Made by a program: the position numbers and the translations under genes. A stretch of 64,000 nt of DNA, from the NCBI GenBank assembly GCA_031292525.1, contig JARLGY010000019.1:248001-312000 (forward strand), given 5' to 3'. Position 1 is the stretch's first letter, and each line of letters begins with the position of its first letter. The stretch is from Flavipsychrobacter sp. Its GTDB lineage: Bacteria > Bacteroidota > Bacteroidia > Chitinophagales > Chitinophagaceae. The notes below the pieces were generated by a model, which ran no database searches, was not told the DNA's origin, and worked only from the letters and a program-made list of their open reading frames with translations. This document shows positions 43,078 through 53,120 of the stretch, piece by piece.

Positions 43078-44169
43078 TTATTCTCCTTTTTTCTTTTTAG
43101 GAAATACCTCGGTCATCTTTTTATTGTTGTAAAAATCGGCAGCTATAGGTATTAGTTTGTGTTGGGCCTTCCAAAGTGTAAACTGTTGTATCGATCCCGC
43201 ATGAAACTTATTCCACGAATCATATAGTTGTTTATTTTCCGCAATACCAAACAACCATTCATTATACACATCAAAGAATCCATTACGAGTCATATCATCG
43301 TAGTACGAGAACAATGTAAACGGATATTTATCTGCATAGGTCGAAAACCACTCCATTTCAAACCGTGTACGCAACATCGTCAGGTTTTCAGTAGTTACAC
43401 CGTCCAGCACCACAGGCGATAGATGTATCAATGTAGTATATACGGCATCTTCAAAATTTGTAGGCTCGGCCTCCTTTACTTTTTTAAACTCCAGCACCGC
43501 TGCCTTCGGGGTATTATACAGCTTACGATAGGCATCCATAACAAGGGTCCGGGTTTCCTGTGCCCGTGGTGTCTGGCTTTCTATATTCACAAATATCTCT
43601 CCATATAATATTGCCCATACAGGTTTATTAGAAGTAGCGTATACGCGGGCAGCCTCATAGTAGTTTACATGATACGCTGGGTCTTTCTCTATCCCGTCCA
43701 GCCAGGTAGCAAGTGCATGGGGAGCATCATTATTATTATCATAATATTTCCCAAGGTCATGGTATAACAACCCCGCATTCGGGAATTTATTGATGCCTTT
43801 TTCCAAGGTTTTTTTCGCACTCTTATCATCGTTAGCAGCAGTTTCGCAGGCTGCCATCACCTGGAAGGTTTGCTCATCTGCTTCCTTTGTCTTTATAACA
43901 GACTCTAGCGTCTTGTGCGCATCGGGATAGTTACCGTTTAGGTAATATGCTTTACCCAGATCTCGAAATAGGAGGGGATTATCTGGCGCCAGCGGTATAG
44001 CCTGCTGATAAACAATGATGGCTTGTTTCACGTTACCATTGGTCATGTACTCGCGTGCCTGATTGTACATTTGCTCCACTTCAGGCGATGGCCATGTTGC
44101 CTGGGCTGTGCAGGTAACACTAACCCAGGACAATAAAAATATCAATACATATTGGATGTACCTGCTCAT
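43078..44169 (-). CDS. Exported TPR-repeat protein
   Basis: This 363-residue protein has a signal peptide (YVLIFLLSWVSVTCTAQ) and at least four tetratricopeptide units: EQMYNQAREYMTNGNVKQAI, PDNPLLFRDLGKAYYLNGNY, EADEQTFQVMAACETAANDD, PNAGLLYHDLGKYYDNNNDA, DPAYHVNYYEAARVYATSNK. A C-terminal non-TPR region follows (FSYYDDMTRNGFFDVYNEWL), with a lysine-rich tail. TPRs mediate protein contacts; a periplasmic scaffold role near SurA and outer-membrane assembly is inferred only from its neighbour. Confidence 0.85.
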   Translation of the reverse strand: MSRYIQYVLIFLLSWVSVTCTAQATWPSPEVEQMYNQAREYMTNGNVKQAIIVYQQAIPLAPDNPLLFRDLGKAYYLNGNYPDAHKTLESVIKTKEADEQTFQVMAACETAANDDKSAKKTLEKGINKFPNAGLLYHDLGKYYDNNNDAPHALATWLDGIEKDPAYHVNYYEAARVYATSNKPVWAILYGEIFVNIESQTPRAQETRTLVMDAYRKLYNTPKAAVLEFKKVKEAEPTNFEDAVYTTLIHLSPVVLDGVTTENLTMLRTRFEMEWFSTYADKYPFTLFSYYDDMTRNGFFDVYNEWLFGIAENKQLYDSWNKFHAGSIQQFTLWKAQHKLIPIAADFYNNKKMTEVFPKKKKGE

Positions 44170-44203
44170 AAGGGTGCAAATATAGGCCGTTACAAGCCAA
44201 GTA

Positions 44204-46090
44204 CTACGCCTCTAGTTCTTCTACAAGGTCTTTTTCTATTTTCAGGTTGTCTATAATAAACACCTGGCGTTGGGGTGTATTCTTACCCATATAGTATTCC
44301 AGCAGCTTTTGTATATGTGCATCCTGGCTCAGCAATACGGGGTCTTTACGCATATCTTCCCCTATAAATTGGGCAAACTCTTCAGGCGATATTTCACCCA
44401 ACCCCTTAAACCGGGTGATCTCTGGCTTGGTACCTAGCGATGCTATGGCCTTTTGCCTTTCCTGATCGGTATAGCAGTACATAGTCTTCTGCTTATTCCT
44501 TACCCTGAATAATGGGGTTTGCAATATATAAATATGGCCTGCCCTCACCAGGTCTGGGAAAAACTGCAAAAAGAAGGTCATCAACAACAGGCGTATGTGT
44601 AATCCATCCACGTCGGCATCAGTAGCCACTATTATATTTTCATATCGCAGGCCTTCCAACCCTTCTTCTATATTCAGGGCATGCTGTAGCAGATTGAATT
44701 CTTCATTTTCATACACCACTTTCTTGGTTAGGCCAAAGCAGTTAAGAGGCTTACCACGCAAGCTGAATACAGCCTGTGTTTCCACATTGCGCGACTTGGT
44801 AATAGACCCGCTTGCCGAGTCTCCTTCTGTAATGAAGATAGTCGACTGAAGGCTTTTCTGTATAAACTCTTCTCTCGCTTTCACTGGCGGCTCGTCATTC
44901 AGATGAATGCGGCAATCACGAAGTTTTTTATTGTGCAGGTTCGCTTTCTTGGCACGCTCGTTTGCCAGTTTACGGATACCCGATAATTCCTTACGTTCTC
45001 TTTCGCTTTGCTCAATACGTTTTTTCAGCGCATCTGCAACTGCTGGATTTTTGTGCAGGTAGTTATCCAGCTCCTTAGCCAGGAATTCCAACACAAACGA
45101 CTTCATCGATGGTCCATTCTCCCATACATATTGTGACCCGAGTTTGGTCTTGGTCTGGGATTCAAATACAGGCTCCTGCACTCTTACAGATACCGCAGCT
45201 ACTATACTTTGACGCACGTCTCCTGCATCATAGTCCTTCTTATAAAAGTCGCGTATCACTTTCACAAAAGCCTCGCGAAAAGCCCCTTGATGGGTCCCCC
45301 CCTGCGTAGTATGTTGTCCGTTTACAAAAGAGTATATATCCTCACCGTAATCACTATTATGGGTTACTGCTATCTCTATATCTTCCCCTTTCAGGTGTAT
45401 AACAGGATAACGCATGTCATCTGGATTGGCCTTACGGTTCAGTAAATCCAGAAGCCCGTTGCGCGATAAGTAATTCCTTCCGTTATAATTTATAGTCAAC
45501 CCCGCATTCAGAAAGCAATAGTTCCAAATTAGGTTCTCTACATATTCTGATATAAAGTGGTAATTCTTAAAAACACTATCATCGGGCGTAAAAATGATAC
45601 GGGTTCCATTGGCTTCCGTTGTATCTGTTTCTTTATGCTCCGTTACCAATATACCTTTGCTAAACTCAGCTACCTTAGCCCGTCCTTCCCTATAGGCAGC
45701 CACTGTAAATTGGCTGCTGAGTGCATTAACAGCTTTAGTACCTACCCCGTTCAACCCTACCGATTTCTGAAAGGCTTTACTGTCATACTTGGCACCGGTA
45801 TTTATTTTACTCACCACATCTACCACCTTACCCAGAGGTATACCACGCCCAAAATCTCGCACAGTAACTGAACCTTTTTCTATACGGATGTCCACACGCT
45901 TACCAAAACCCATGGTAAACTCATCAATACAGTTATCCATTGTTTCCTTCACCAGTATGTATATACCATCATCCATACTGCTGCCGTCTCCCAGCTTGCC
46001 TATATACATACCTGGGCGCAGGCGTATATGTTCCCGCCAGTCTAGCGACCGAATGCTGTCTTCGTTATATTGATTTAAAATCTCTGCCAT
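44204..46090 (-). CDS. parE: DNA topoisomerase IV subunit B (ParE) / GyrB-type ATPase
   Basis: This 628-residue GHKL ATPase/TOPRIM protein from the ATG at 46090 shows [56 protein letters not shown], and TOPRIM-motif [16 protein letters not shown] with [20 protein letters not shown]. The short total length and missing GyrB insert (about 160 residues) fit ParE. The TTG six codons upstream is a poor start. Its partner parC is not in the window. It decatenates replicated chromosomes. Confidence 0.94.
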   Translation of the reverse strand: MAEILNQYNEDSIRSLDWREHIRLRPGMYIGKLGDGSSMDDGIYILVKETMDNCIDEFTMGFGKRVDIRIEKGSVTVRDFGRGIPLGKVVDVVSKINTGAKYDSKAFQKSVGLNGVGTKAVNALSSQFTVAAYREGRAKVAEFSKGILVTEHKETDTTEANGTRIIFTPDDSVFKNYHFISEYVENLIWNYCFLNAGLTINYNGRNYLSRNGLLDLLNRKANPDDMRYPVIHLKGEDIEIAVTHNSDYGEDIYSFVNGQHTTQGGTHQGAFREAFVKVIRDFYKKDYDAGDVRQSIVAAVSVRVQEPVFESQTKTKLGSQYVWENGPSMKSFVLEFLAKELDNYLHKNPAVADALKKRIEQSERERKELSGIRKLANERAKKANLHNKKLRDCRIHLNDEPPVKAREEFIQKSLQSTIFITEGDSASGSITKSRNVETQAVFSLRGKPLNCFGLTKKVVYENEEFNLLQHALNIEEGLEGLRYENIIVATDADVDGLHIRLLLMTFFLQFFPDLVRAGHIYILQTPLFRVRNKQKTMYCYTDQERQKAIASLGTKPEITRFKGLGEISPEEFAQFIGEDMRKDPVLLSQDAHIQKLLEYYMGKNTPQRQVFIIDNLKIEKDLVEELEA

Positions 46091-46250
46091 TTTATCCGTT
46101 CTGGTCAACCCAGATTAAAAAAGAATTGACTTTGCAATTTATTGAAAATAGGCTGTATGGCCACGTTCATGTGGATATCTTTTCAAATAGTCGGCAGAGG
46201 CATTGAGCACGATCGCGTCTAAAACCGCCATTGCAAATCGCTCTACCAAC

Positions 46251-46277
46251 AAAAAAAAGGCCTCATATAAGAGGCCT
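46251..46277 (-). terminator. Intrinsic terminator after the OmpP1/FadL-like gene
   Basis: On the minus strand AGGCCTC and GAGGCCT pair around TTATAT, followed by eight T residues. It lies 25 nt beyond the stop of the gene at 46302. Confidence 0.85.
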
Positions 46278-46301
46278 GTAAACCTATAGATGAAATAAAA
46301 A

Positions 46302-47798
46302 CTAACTTCTGAATCTGTAGCCAAATGTTATGGCTGCATTACTCACACTATTACCTAATGTAGCAGTAGGCACCGTTACATTAGTATAAGGTGTAGCATA
46401 TGGTTGTTCAGCTATATTATATTGTGTATGCATGTAAGATGCATCTATAAAGAATCTGTCGAATCTGAAGCCAAATCCGCCAGACAACACCAGCGAGCTG
46501 CCATCAACGCCACTTGTCTTATAAGGATTACCATAATATCCAACACCTGCGCGCAGCAAAAATATTGGAGTCACCCTTACCTCAGCCCCTATACGAAAGT
46601 TTGATGCAGCTTTAAGATTCTGCTGTATCTGCTGATTAGCATTGTCTTGCACTTCCTGCAGATTACCGTAATTAGGATCATTACCAAAGTTGAACCTTGC
46701 AGTACTGTAATCTACATATTCATAGTCTGCGGTAATGAAAGCATATCTGCCAATAAACCCAGTAGCACTTAGTATACCGCGCCATGGTGTGGTAAGATGA
46801 TAATCAAATGTATTTGTTGGTGCATATAACCCTGAAGCCAGCGATGGTGTATTATTGATTAAAGTAATAGTACTTTCATCATGCATACTATAATAAGTAG
46901 GCGTATGTATGGCCCCACCTACTCTAAAATAATCAGTAAACTTATATATAATCCCAAACTTGCCATTGATACCATTACCGTTTGTGGTATATGTTTCATG
47001 CAGGTTGTAAGAAGTAAACGTTGACGGATCTGGATTAAGTGCTGTTTCAGTATAGTCGGAAGTTATGGTGTGGTTTATGATAGGAATACCCAACGTAATG
47101 CCGAGCATAAGTTTATCCTTGTAATTACCCCCCAGTGCAAAATCAATTTCGTTGGTGCTGCCGCGCTCTTGCACCATGCGGCTTTGATTAATGCCCCCCT
47201 TCCACGGCACTCGTGTAGCACCGGTATCATCCAATAATTCGCTATACCAGCCCAATGATGCAGCAGAGCCATCTATGCTGGTGTCACTAGGAAAACTTCG
47301 GAAATTAGCTGCATATATTTCACTTTGACTACTGCCGTTGGGGCCACCGTTATTACCGTTGTACTGATAATCTCGGTTATAATCAGCCAGCTTGTTCACA
47401 CCAATAGCAAAGGAAACAGACTTCCAGTTCTTTTGTTCTGCACGCTTTCCTTTAGCCGTACTAGTAAATACCACACCGGCGTTACTAAAGCTAAAATGAG
47501 TATTGTTATCAGTCATGCTGGTGCCTAGGTACTGACCGTTCACATTGCCTACCTGCACATTTGGCGTAAACATCAATTCACTACTTTTGTACAAACCAAG
47601 ACCAGCGGGGTTCACACTTACTGCGCTAAAGTCTGTACCAAGCGAACCTGAAGCATTACCATAACCCATAGAACGCGCGGTACCTTGTGGTATAAGGTAA
47701 GAATAGCGCAAAGCATCAGTATAGTCTTGACCATAAGCACTAAAAACAACTGTACCCATCAATACTGCCACCAAGGAAAAACGTGATACAACCATCAT
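46302..47798 (-). CDS. OmpP1/FadL-family outer-membrane transporter
   Basis: The 498-residue protein begins with a signal peptide (SLVAVLMGTVVFSAYGQ) and then DYTDALRYSYLIPQGTARSM, GYGNASGSLGTDFSAVSVNP, AGLGLYKSSELMFTPNVQVG, a motif found at the N-terminus of FadL/TodX proteins (the hatch 'NPAGL'). Many alternating beta strands follow (FRVGGAIHTPTYYSMHDEST, AFITADYEYVDYSTARFNFG, FLLRAGVGYYGNPYKTSGVD) up to a terminal aromatic strand (NAAITFGYRFRS). It should form an outer-membrane beta barrel for hydrophobic ligands. Confidence 0.88.
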   Translation of the reverse strand: MMVVSRFSLVAVLMGTVVFSAYGQDYTDALRYSYLIPQGTARSMGYGNASGSLGTDFSAVSVNPAGLGLYKSSELMFTPNVQVGNVNGQYLGTSMTDNNTHFSFSNAGVVFTSTAKGKRAEQKNWKSVSFAIGVNKLADYNRDYQYNGNNGGPNGSSQSEIYAANFRSFPSDTSIDGSAASLGWYSELLDDTGATRVPWKGGINQSRMVQERGSTNEIDFALGGNYKDKLMLGITLGIPIINHTITSDYTETALNPDPSTFTSYNLHETYTTNGNGINGKFGIIYKFTDYFRVGGAIHTPTYYSMHDESTITLINNTPSLASGLYAPTNTFDYHLTTPWRGILSATGFIGRYAFITADYEYVDYSTARFNFGNDPNYGNLQEVQDNANQQIQQNLKAASNFRIGAEVRVTPIFLLRAGVGYYGNPYKTSGVDGSSLVLSGGFGFRFDRFFIDASYMHTQYNIAEQPYATPYTNVTVPTATLGNSVSNAAITFGYRFRS

Positions 47799-47899
47799 AA
47801 TTTTTTTGTTTTTTGGACACTTATAAAAGGTAAATGTTTAACGGAATTGATTGTTAAGAATAATTCAAAAACCATACCGTTTATTGCAAAAGCAGACAT

Positions 47900-47931
47900 A
47901 AAAAAACACCACGCTTTTTAGGCGTGGTGAT
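47900..47931 (-). terminator. Intrinsic terminator after the low-complexity exported protein
   Basis: CACCACGC and GCGTGGTG pair around a 7-nt loop, followed on the minus strand by TTTTTTATG. Confidence 0.85.
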
Positions 47932-47953
47932 GTATTCTAGAAAATAAAAATAC

Positions 47954-49183
47954 TTACCTGCGTCCGCCGCCACCAGAATGACCGCCACCGCTAAAACCTC
48001 CTGATCGGCCGCCACCACCAAAACCACCAGAACGTGCTGCCCCCCCGCCACCAAAGCTGCGAGCTGCACCACCACCGTTAAAGCCACTTTGGCGCACTGC
48101 ACCACCATTAAATCCGCTGGATGGACGTCCTCCACCATTAAAACTTCTCTGAGCCTGTTGTCCTCCCTGGCTCTGAGCCATTTGCCTGTTGCCACCAAAT
48201 GCATTTTGAAAGAAACCACCACGACGTTGTCCCGAAGATTGTTGTGCCCCACGGCCAGCCTGTACTCCCTGCTGGTTAACACCCGCCGCTGTCTGGCTGC
48301 GCACATTCGTCTGCGATTGTACTGATCCACCGCGGAATGATGAAATATTACCAACGGCTGTACGTGCACTTTGCACCCTGCTTATTTCACCAATGCGCTG
48401 GCCTGCACCAATTGTTGCACTACCAACGCCCCTGTTATTATATGCCTGCGAAAATCCTTGTGTACGTACAATGCCACCACGGTAGCCAACGGTATTTAAA
48501 GAGGTAATGCGTGGCCCGTAACCTATATTCCTGGCGCCAGTGTAACGGCCATACCCATTATAAATGCCGGCATAGTATCCATTCCAGAAACCGCCATAAT
48601 ATCCGCCATAGAAACCACAGCCGTATATAGGATAGTTCCAGCAACTACCAAAAGCACCATATCCGCACCATGAGTTATAGCCCCATCCACCTGTCCAATA
48701 AGGACCGAAACCAATACCTATACCAAATGCTGGCCTGTACCATGGGTTATACCCCCAAAGTGGGTCCACCCAAAACGGATCATACCAAAATGGATTATAG
48801 AATGTACTGTAGTAACCTTGATTGTAATAAGGATTATCAAAACGGTTGATATGTGTAGCATAGTAATTATCATTCTCATAATCTATGTACTGGTCGCCGC
48901 TATTCTGGTCATTATAGCTTTGGTTGTTGTTTTGGTTATTACCTTGGTTATTTTGGTTGTTATACCCCTGGTTATTATCCTGGTTAAACCCATTGTTGTA
49001 GGTATTGCCCGAATTACCATTTGAATTATTACTATTGTTATTATAATAACGCCCATCATTTGAGCCCTGTGATTGCTGCTGTTGACCAGAGCCTGTAGGA
49101 TAACCATCATCATTATTCGATTGGGCATAGGTGACCAGACCAGACCCCATCAACAAAATCGCCATCAACAAATGCCGTTTCAT
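47954..49183 (-). CDS. Exported low-complexity protein with Asn/Gln, aromatic and Gly/Ser-rich regions
   Basis: The 409 residues include a signal peptide (MKRHLLMAILLMGSGLVTYAQ). An N-terminal polar region has many NN, NQ and GQ steps (about residues 22-95). An aromatic middle follows (FYNPFWYDPFWVDPLWGYNP, then FGPYWTGGWGYNSWCGYGAF, YGGYYGGFWNGYYAGIYNGY), then a Gln/Ser/Gly/Arg-rich tail (GGGRSGGFSGGGHSGGGGRR). No family was recognised. Similar aromatic and glycine patterns occur in exported Bacteroidota proteins of unknown role. A structural or adhesive surface role is a guess. The DNA is strongly repetitive in the coding frame. Confidence 0.75.
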   Translation of the reverse strand: MKRHLLMAILLMGSGLVTYAQSNNDDGYPTGSGQQQQSQGSNDGRYYNNNSNNSNGNSGNTYNNGFNQDNNQGYNNQNNQGNNQNNNQSYNDQNSGDQYIDYENDNYYATHINRFDNPYYNQGYYSTFYNPFWYDPFWVDPLWGYNPWYRPAFGIGIGFGPYWTGGWGYNSWCGYGAFGSCWNYPIYGCGFYGGYYGGFWNGYYAGIYNGYGRYTGARNIGYGPRITSLNTVGYRGGIVRTQGFSQAYNNRGVGSATIGAGQRIGEISRVQSARTAVGNISSFRGGSVQSQTNVRSQTAAGVNQQGVQAGRGAQQSSGQRRGGFFQNAFGGNRQMAQSQGGQQAQRSFNGGGRPSSGFNGGAVRQSGFNGGGAARSFGGGGAARSGGFGGGGRSGGFSGGGHSGGGGRR

Positions 49184-49222
49184 ACTCTTTTTTTTTACGT
49201 AAGATTTGCTTAGTGAAATTAG

Positions 49223-49230
49223 TACTTTTG
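49223..49230 (+). promoter_or_regulatory. -7 element (TACTTTTG) before proS
   Basis: An exact TAnnTTTG match lies 48 nt before the proS ATG. The nearest TTG is 14 nt upstream, which is short of the usual 19-21. Confidence 0.4.
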
Positions 49231-49278
49231 CCAGATACTAACAACTAATAAGACCACGAAAAGTGTGCCAAGTTTATT

Positions 49279-50754
49279 ATGTCAAAGACTTTAACAAATA
49301 GAAGCGAAAATTACGCGCAATGGTATAATGACATTGTACTAAAAGGACGCCTGGCCGACTATACGGCGGTAAAAGGGTGCATGGTAATTAAACCTCATGG
49401 CTTTGCCTTATGGGAGAATATGCGCGATGCATTAGATAAAATGTTCAAAGATACCGGCCACCAGAATGCATACTTCCCGCTATTCATACCTAAAAGTTTT
49501 TTAAGCAAGGAAGCTGCTCATATCGAGGGGTTTGCCAAAGAATGCGCAGTGGTAACCCACTACCGTCTCAAGAACGACCCTAATGGGAGTGGTGTAATTG
49601 TTGATCCCGATGCTAAGTTGGAAGAAGAACTTATTGTAAGACCTACCTCCGAAACCATAATATGGAGCACTTATAAAAACTGGATACAAAGCTACCGCGA
49701 TCTGCCACTGCTTATAAACCAGTGGGCCAATGTAGTACGCTGGGAGATGCGTACCCGTCTTTTTCTGCGCACCACAGAATTTTTGTGGCAGGAAGGGCAC
49801 ACCGCCCACGCTACCCGCGAGGAAGCTGTTGCTGAAACAAAGCAGATGCTTGAAGTCTATGCCACTTTTGCAGAAGAGTTCATGGCCATGCCGGTGATAC
49901 GTGGCGTAAAGACCGCCAACGAGCGTTTTGCAGGCGCAGAAGATACTTATTGCATAGAAGCTATGATGCAAGATGGCAAGGCGCTGCAGGCAGGTACCAG
50001 CCACTTTCTGGGCCAAAATTTCGCTAAAGCGTTCGATGTTAAATTTACCGACAAGCAAAATAAACTAGATTATGTGTGGGCTACATCATGGGGAGTATCC
50101 ACCAGGCTTATAGGTGCATTGGTAATGGCCCACAGCGATGATGACGGGCTGATACTGCCCCCAAAACTTGCACCACAGCAGGTAGTTATAGTACCTATCT
50201 ACAAAGGCGAAGATACCCGTGGCCCTATAGATGACAAGGTGTACGAAATAATGAAACAATTGCGTGCTAAAGGCATACGTGTGAAGTACGACAATGATGA
50301 CAACAATAGGCCGGGATGGAAGTTTGCTGAGTATGAACTGAAAGGCATACCTGTGCGTATTGCAATTGGCGCAAGAGACCTGGAAAATAACCAGGCTGAA
50401 GTTGCCCGCAGGGATACCAAAGTAAAGACAACATACAGTCTGGACAGTTTGGCCGATAATATTGAAACCCTGCTTACTGACATCCAAAGCAATATGTATA
50501 AAACAGCGCTTGCTTTCCGCGACGATCATATAACCGCAGTAGATACCTGGGAAGACTTTATGGAAGTTTTGGAAGGTAAGGGTGGCTTTGTTTCTGCGCA
50601 TTGGGATGGCACTCCTGAAACCGAAGAAAAAATAAAAGAAATGAGCAAGGCAACCATACGCTGCATTCCACTGGATAATAAACAAGAAGAAGGTAAATGT
50701 GTACTTACCGGCAACCCATCGATTCAGAGGGTACTATTTGCTAGGGCTTATTAA
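49279..50754 (+). CDS. proS: Proline-tRNA ligase (archaeal/eukaryotic-like class)
   Basis: This 491-residue class II synthetase shows [52 protein letters not shown] (motif 2 region), [20 protein letters not shown] (class II motif 2) and [20 protein letters not shown] (motif 3). The anticodon-binding domain begins near [12 protein letters not shown], and the C-terminal Cys-poor zinc-like tail is present. The absence of the editing INS insertion and the sequence type place it in the ProS type 3 group. The next gene follows after 12 nt. Confidence 0.96.
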   Translation: MSKTLTNRSENYAQWYNDIVLKGRLADYTAVKGCMVIKPHGFALWENMRDALDKMFKDTGHQNAYFPLFIPKSFLSKEAAHIEGFAKECAVVTHYRLKNDPNGSGVIVDPDAKLEEELIVRPTSETIIWSTYKNWIQSYRDLPLLINQWANVVRWEMRTRLFLRTTEFLWQEGHTAHATREEAVAETKQMLEVYATFAEEFMAMPVIRGVKTANERFAGAEDTYCIEAMMQDGKALQAGTSHFLGQNFAKAFDVKFTDKQNKLDYVWATSWGVSTRLIGALVMAHSDDDGLILPPKLAPQQVVIVPIYKGEDTRGPIDDKVYEIMKQLRAKGIRVKYDNDDNNRPGWKFAEYELKGIPVRIAIGARDLENNQAEVARRDTKVKTTYSLDSLADNIETLLTDIQSNMYKTALAFRDDHITAVDTWEDFMEVLEGKGGFVSAHWDGTPETEEKIKEMSKATIRCIPLDNKQEEGKCVLTGNPSIQRVLFARAY

Positions 50755-50766
50755 ACATTATGCAGT

Positions 50767-51237
50767 ATGGATTACTTTTACAGTAATAAGGAAACGGAAA
50801 CTGGAATATTTAAAATGGAAGTGGATGCAACCGCTCAATCGCACTTCCTCGAAATGGCACGCTGGACAAAGTTCCTTGCGATCATGGGCTTTGTATTTAT
50901 GGGGCTTTTGATGATTGTTTGTATTGCTGTAGGTGTCTTTCTAGCAAACAGCAGCACCCCGGTTGCAGGCATAAACAATACTATGTTTGCTACAATCTAC
51001 CTGGTAGTAGCTGCCATTTATATATATCCCATATTCGCCCTGTACAAGTATTCAACACAAATAAAAAAAGCCATTATAACAACTAACCAGGAACTATTTA
51101 ATAGTGCTATCAGCTATCTGAAAAGAATGTTTAAATATACCGGCATACTCCTAGTCATTTTCATAGCTATCTATGGTGTTGCCTTCCTTGTAATGCTTGC
51201 TAGCAATGCAGCCAATATTAAACAGTCGCTTCAGTAA
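50767..51237 (+). CDS. Membrane protein resembling DUF5362
   Basis: This 156-residue protein has four predicted helices: ILAIMGFVFMGLLMIVCIAV, MFATIYLVVAAIYIYPIFAL, ISYLKRMFKYTGILLVIFIA. The order soluble N-terminus, two helices, LYKYSTQIKKAIITTNQELF, then a last helix pair fits a small Bacteroidota membrane family (DUF5362-like, from memory). It follows proS after 12 nt, so it is probably cotranscribed. Ends at the terminator at 51268. Confidence 0.75.
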   Translation: MDYFYSNKETETGIFKMEVDATAQSHFLEMARWTKFLAIMGFVFMGLLMIVCIAVGVFLANSSTPVAGINNTMFATIYLVVAAIYIYPIFALYKYSTQIKKAIITTNQELFNSAISYLKRMFKYTGILLVIFIAIYGVAFLVMLASNAANIKQSLQ

Positions 51238-51267
51238 TGTAGCTAATAGCCTTTTGGCGATCTATTT

Positions 51268-51312
51268 AAAATATGCCCTACTGGTTCAGCACCGCTAGGG
51301 CATATTTTTAAA
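51268..51312 (+). terminator. Intrinsic terminator of the proS unit
   Basis: AAATATGCCCTA and TAGGGCATATTT form a perfect 12-bp stem around a 15-nt loop, followed by TTAAAAA. The same stem could act for the other strand. Confidence 0.7.
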
Positions 51313-51353
51313 AAGCATATAATTTTTACGAGTATCACCAAAGCTGAATATAA

Positions 51354-51380
51354 TAAAAAACGCCTCTACATTGTGAGGCG
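51354..51380 (-). terminator. Intrinsic terminator after the 51410 gene
   Basis: CGCCTC and GAGGCG pair around an 8-nt loop, followed on the minus strand by TTTTTTATT. Confidence 0.75.
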
Positions 51381-51409
51381 GCAGATAACCTTTCCTGGAA
51401 AAAATGAGG

Positions 51410-51676
51410 TTATGCTGAATAAACAAACTTCTGCTTATTGTTCTGCAGATGATTCTTTACCTTATAGGACAACTTAAATAGCAAAGAGTTTTCTGTAAGA
51501 ACAATAAGTTTTTTGTCAACGATTTTAAAAACAATAGCCACAGAATAAGATTCAATTTCACTCTTACTCTCTTCTATTACTTCCTCCCATACCCTAAAAA
51601 TATTAAGGTTGTTGACGAGGCTTTTAAAAACGGATCGCTCCACAGGCTTCCCTTCAACTTTGTAGTCAATTTTCAT
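51410..51676 (-). CDS. Small protein of unknown function
   Basis: The 88 residues begin MKIDYKVEGKPVERSVFKSL and contain SYSVAIVFKIVDKKLIVLTE. It is lysine-rich, soluble, with alternating beta-like hydrophobic residues. A clean ATG and a downstream terminator favour a real gene. No family is recognised and there is no operon partner. Confidence 0.6.
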   Translation of the reverse strand: MKIDYKVEGKPVERSVFKSLVNNLNIFRVWEEVIEESKSEIESYSVAIVFKIVDKKLIVLTENSLLFKLSYKVKNHLQNNKQKFVYSA

Positions 51677-51806
51677 GTATGTGGTTATTGGTTGGGAGAA
51701 CTAAATTATAACTTTTTTTACTAATTGAGCAATATCTGTGCTCATATTACATATTTATTTTGATTGAATAATAACGGTTTTTGATTTTAGCGTAGCTATA
51801 AATTAC

Positions 51807-52106
51807 CTATATCTCTATTCTATGATCTATCAGATCATCATAACTGTGGTCGCGTTTTACATATGCAGCTATATATGCACAATAGATATTTATTCGCAAA
51901 TTGTTGGCACGTGCATATTCAAGCGCATACTTTGCCAGTCTTGCGGCAACACCCTTCCCATTCATATCCTTTGGCACCTCTGTGTGTATAAAAGATATTT
52001 TACCTGGTGTAAGCCGGTAATCAACCAGTGCAGTTTCACCGTTAGCAAAAGTCATCTGGAACCTCGACTTTTCAACATTGTTTACAATTTCAGCTTCATT
52101 TATCAT
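51807..52106 (-). CDS. Small GNAT-like acetyltransferase (YjdJ/CG type)
   Basis: From the ATG at 52106, the 99-residue protein shows the small Acetyltransf_CG-type fold: VEKSRFQMTFANGETALVDY, RLTPGKISFIHTEVPKDMNG, KGVAARLAKYALEYARANNL and CAYIAAYVKRDHSYDDLIDH. The acetyl-CoA loop is MNGKGVAARLA. Members acetylate unknown targets. The GTG 17 codons upstream is a poorer start. It is divergent from the DUF4184 gene. Confidence 0.85.
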   Translation of the reverse strand: MINEAEIVNNVEKSRFQMTFANGETALVDYRLTPGKISFIHTEVPKDMNGKGVAARLAKYALEYARANNLRINIYCAYIAAYVKRDHSYDDLIDHRIEI

Positions 52107-52190
52107 AAGGTCTCTTTTATATTTTTGAGCAAAGATATTGCGCAGAATTATTTTCACCGTTTATCTTTACTCTCTTACTAACTCGTGTGA

Positions 52191-52961
52191 ATGCCTTTTA
52201 CATTCTCCCATCCGGCGGCTATACTACCGTTTCTTAATAAGAACAGAAATTATATTTCTGCTACAGGACTTATTATAGGCAGTATGGCACCAGATTTCGA
52301 ATCATTCATCTTTTTGAATGAGAAGAAGATTTATGGCCATACCTGGCCGGGCATCTTCTGGTTCGACCTGCCCCTTGCTATCCTCCTAGCTATAGTTTAT
52401 CACGTTATTGTACGTGATGCACTCATCAAAAACCTTCCCTGGGCCTTATACGAGCGGCTCCAATGCTTTGAAGGCATTAACTGGATGAACTACTTTAAAA
52501 AGCACTTTTTTGTGGTCATCATATCTATGCTCATCGGTATTTTTTCACACTTGTTGCTTGATGCTTTTACCCATCTTAATCTAGTTGACCCGGATGCTAC
52601 CGATTCTCCCATATACCTGGGACATGTTCAGGTTTATTTGTTGCTTCAATACACTTTGTCAGTTGTAGGCTTAATCTTGGCCGCCTATTATGTATTAAAA
52701 ATACCAGCAGTGCAGGTTCAAAAAACTGAGCATAACAGGATGACTTTCAAGATTTCATCTGTTAAGCATTCCCGCGCTACCAAAGTAACCTATTGGGTGC
52801 TGGTTATGATATTTACATGCCTCACTATGATCATTGCCATATACTTCATGGAACGCGAAATGAATATCATTCTTTTCATAGACATTAGTATTACGGGTGT
52901 ATGCAGCGCATTTATAATAGTGCCTCTGGTACAAAAACTGATCATACCAGCCAATTATTAA
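52191..52961 (+). CDS. DUF4184-family membrane protein
   Basis: This 256-residue protein begins MPFTFSHPAAILPFLNKNRN, with the conserved His and a SMAPDFESF motif. Other blocks are IFWFDLPLAILLAIVYHVIV, IISMLIGIFSHLLLDAFTHL and YLLLQYTLSVVGLILAAYYV. DUF4184 proteins are multi-span membrane proteins with conserved His/Asp residues that suggest a metal-dependent hydrolase; no activity is shown. Four to six helices are seen. Confidence 0.9.
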   Translation: MPFTFSHPAAILPFLNKNRNYISATGLIIGSMAPDFESFIFLNEKKIYGHTWPGIFWFDLPLAILLAIVYHVIVRDALIKNLPWALYERLQCFEGINWMNYFKKHFFVVIISMLIGIFSHLLLDAFTHLNLVDPDATDSPIYLGHVQVYLLLQYTLSVVGLILAAYYVLKIPAVQVQKTEHNRMTFKISSVKHSRATKVTYWVLVMIFTCLTMIIAIYFMEREMNIILFIDISITGVCSAFIIVPLVQKLIIPANY

Positions 52962-53120
52962 AAGCAGATCATTCACAAGCGTTTGATTACCTATTTCGTC
53001 ATTTTTTAAGTACCAGGTTTATTATTTTAGTAACGGAAAAGAAATATCAGGCATGTGATAAAAAAATCGATTGGTTTAACTAATTTTAAAAGATATATAA
53101 AGGGATAATTAAGAATATTT

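Noticed and set aside
48818-49128. Frames on both strands over the Asn/Gln-rich part of the low-complexity gene
   Set aside because: Repetitive codons create long stop-free frames (Ile/Val-rich or Met/Ile/Thr-rich); only the signal-peptide frame makes sense.
50086-50685. A 199-codon minus-strand frame opposite proS
   Set aside because: It lies entirely inside proS and has no domain or start signal of its own.
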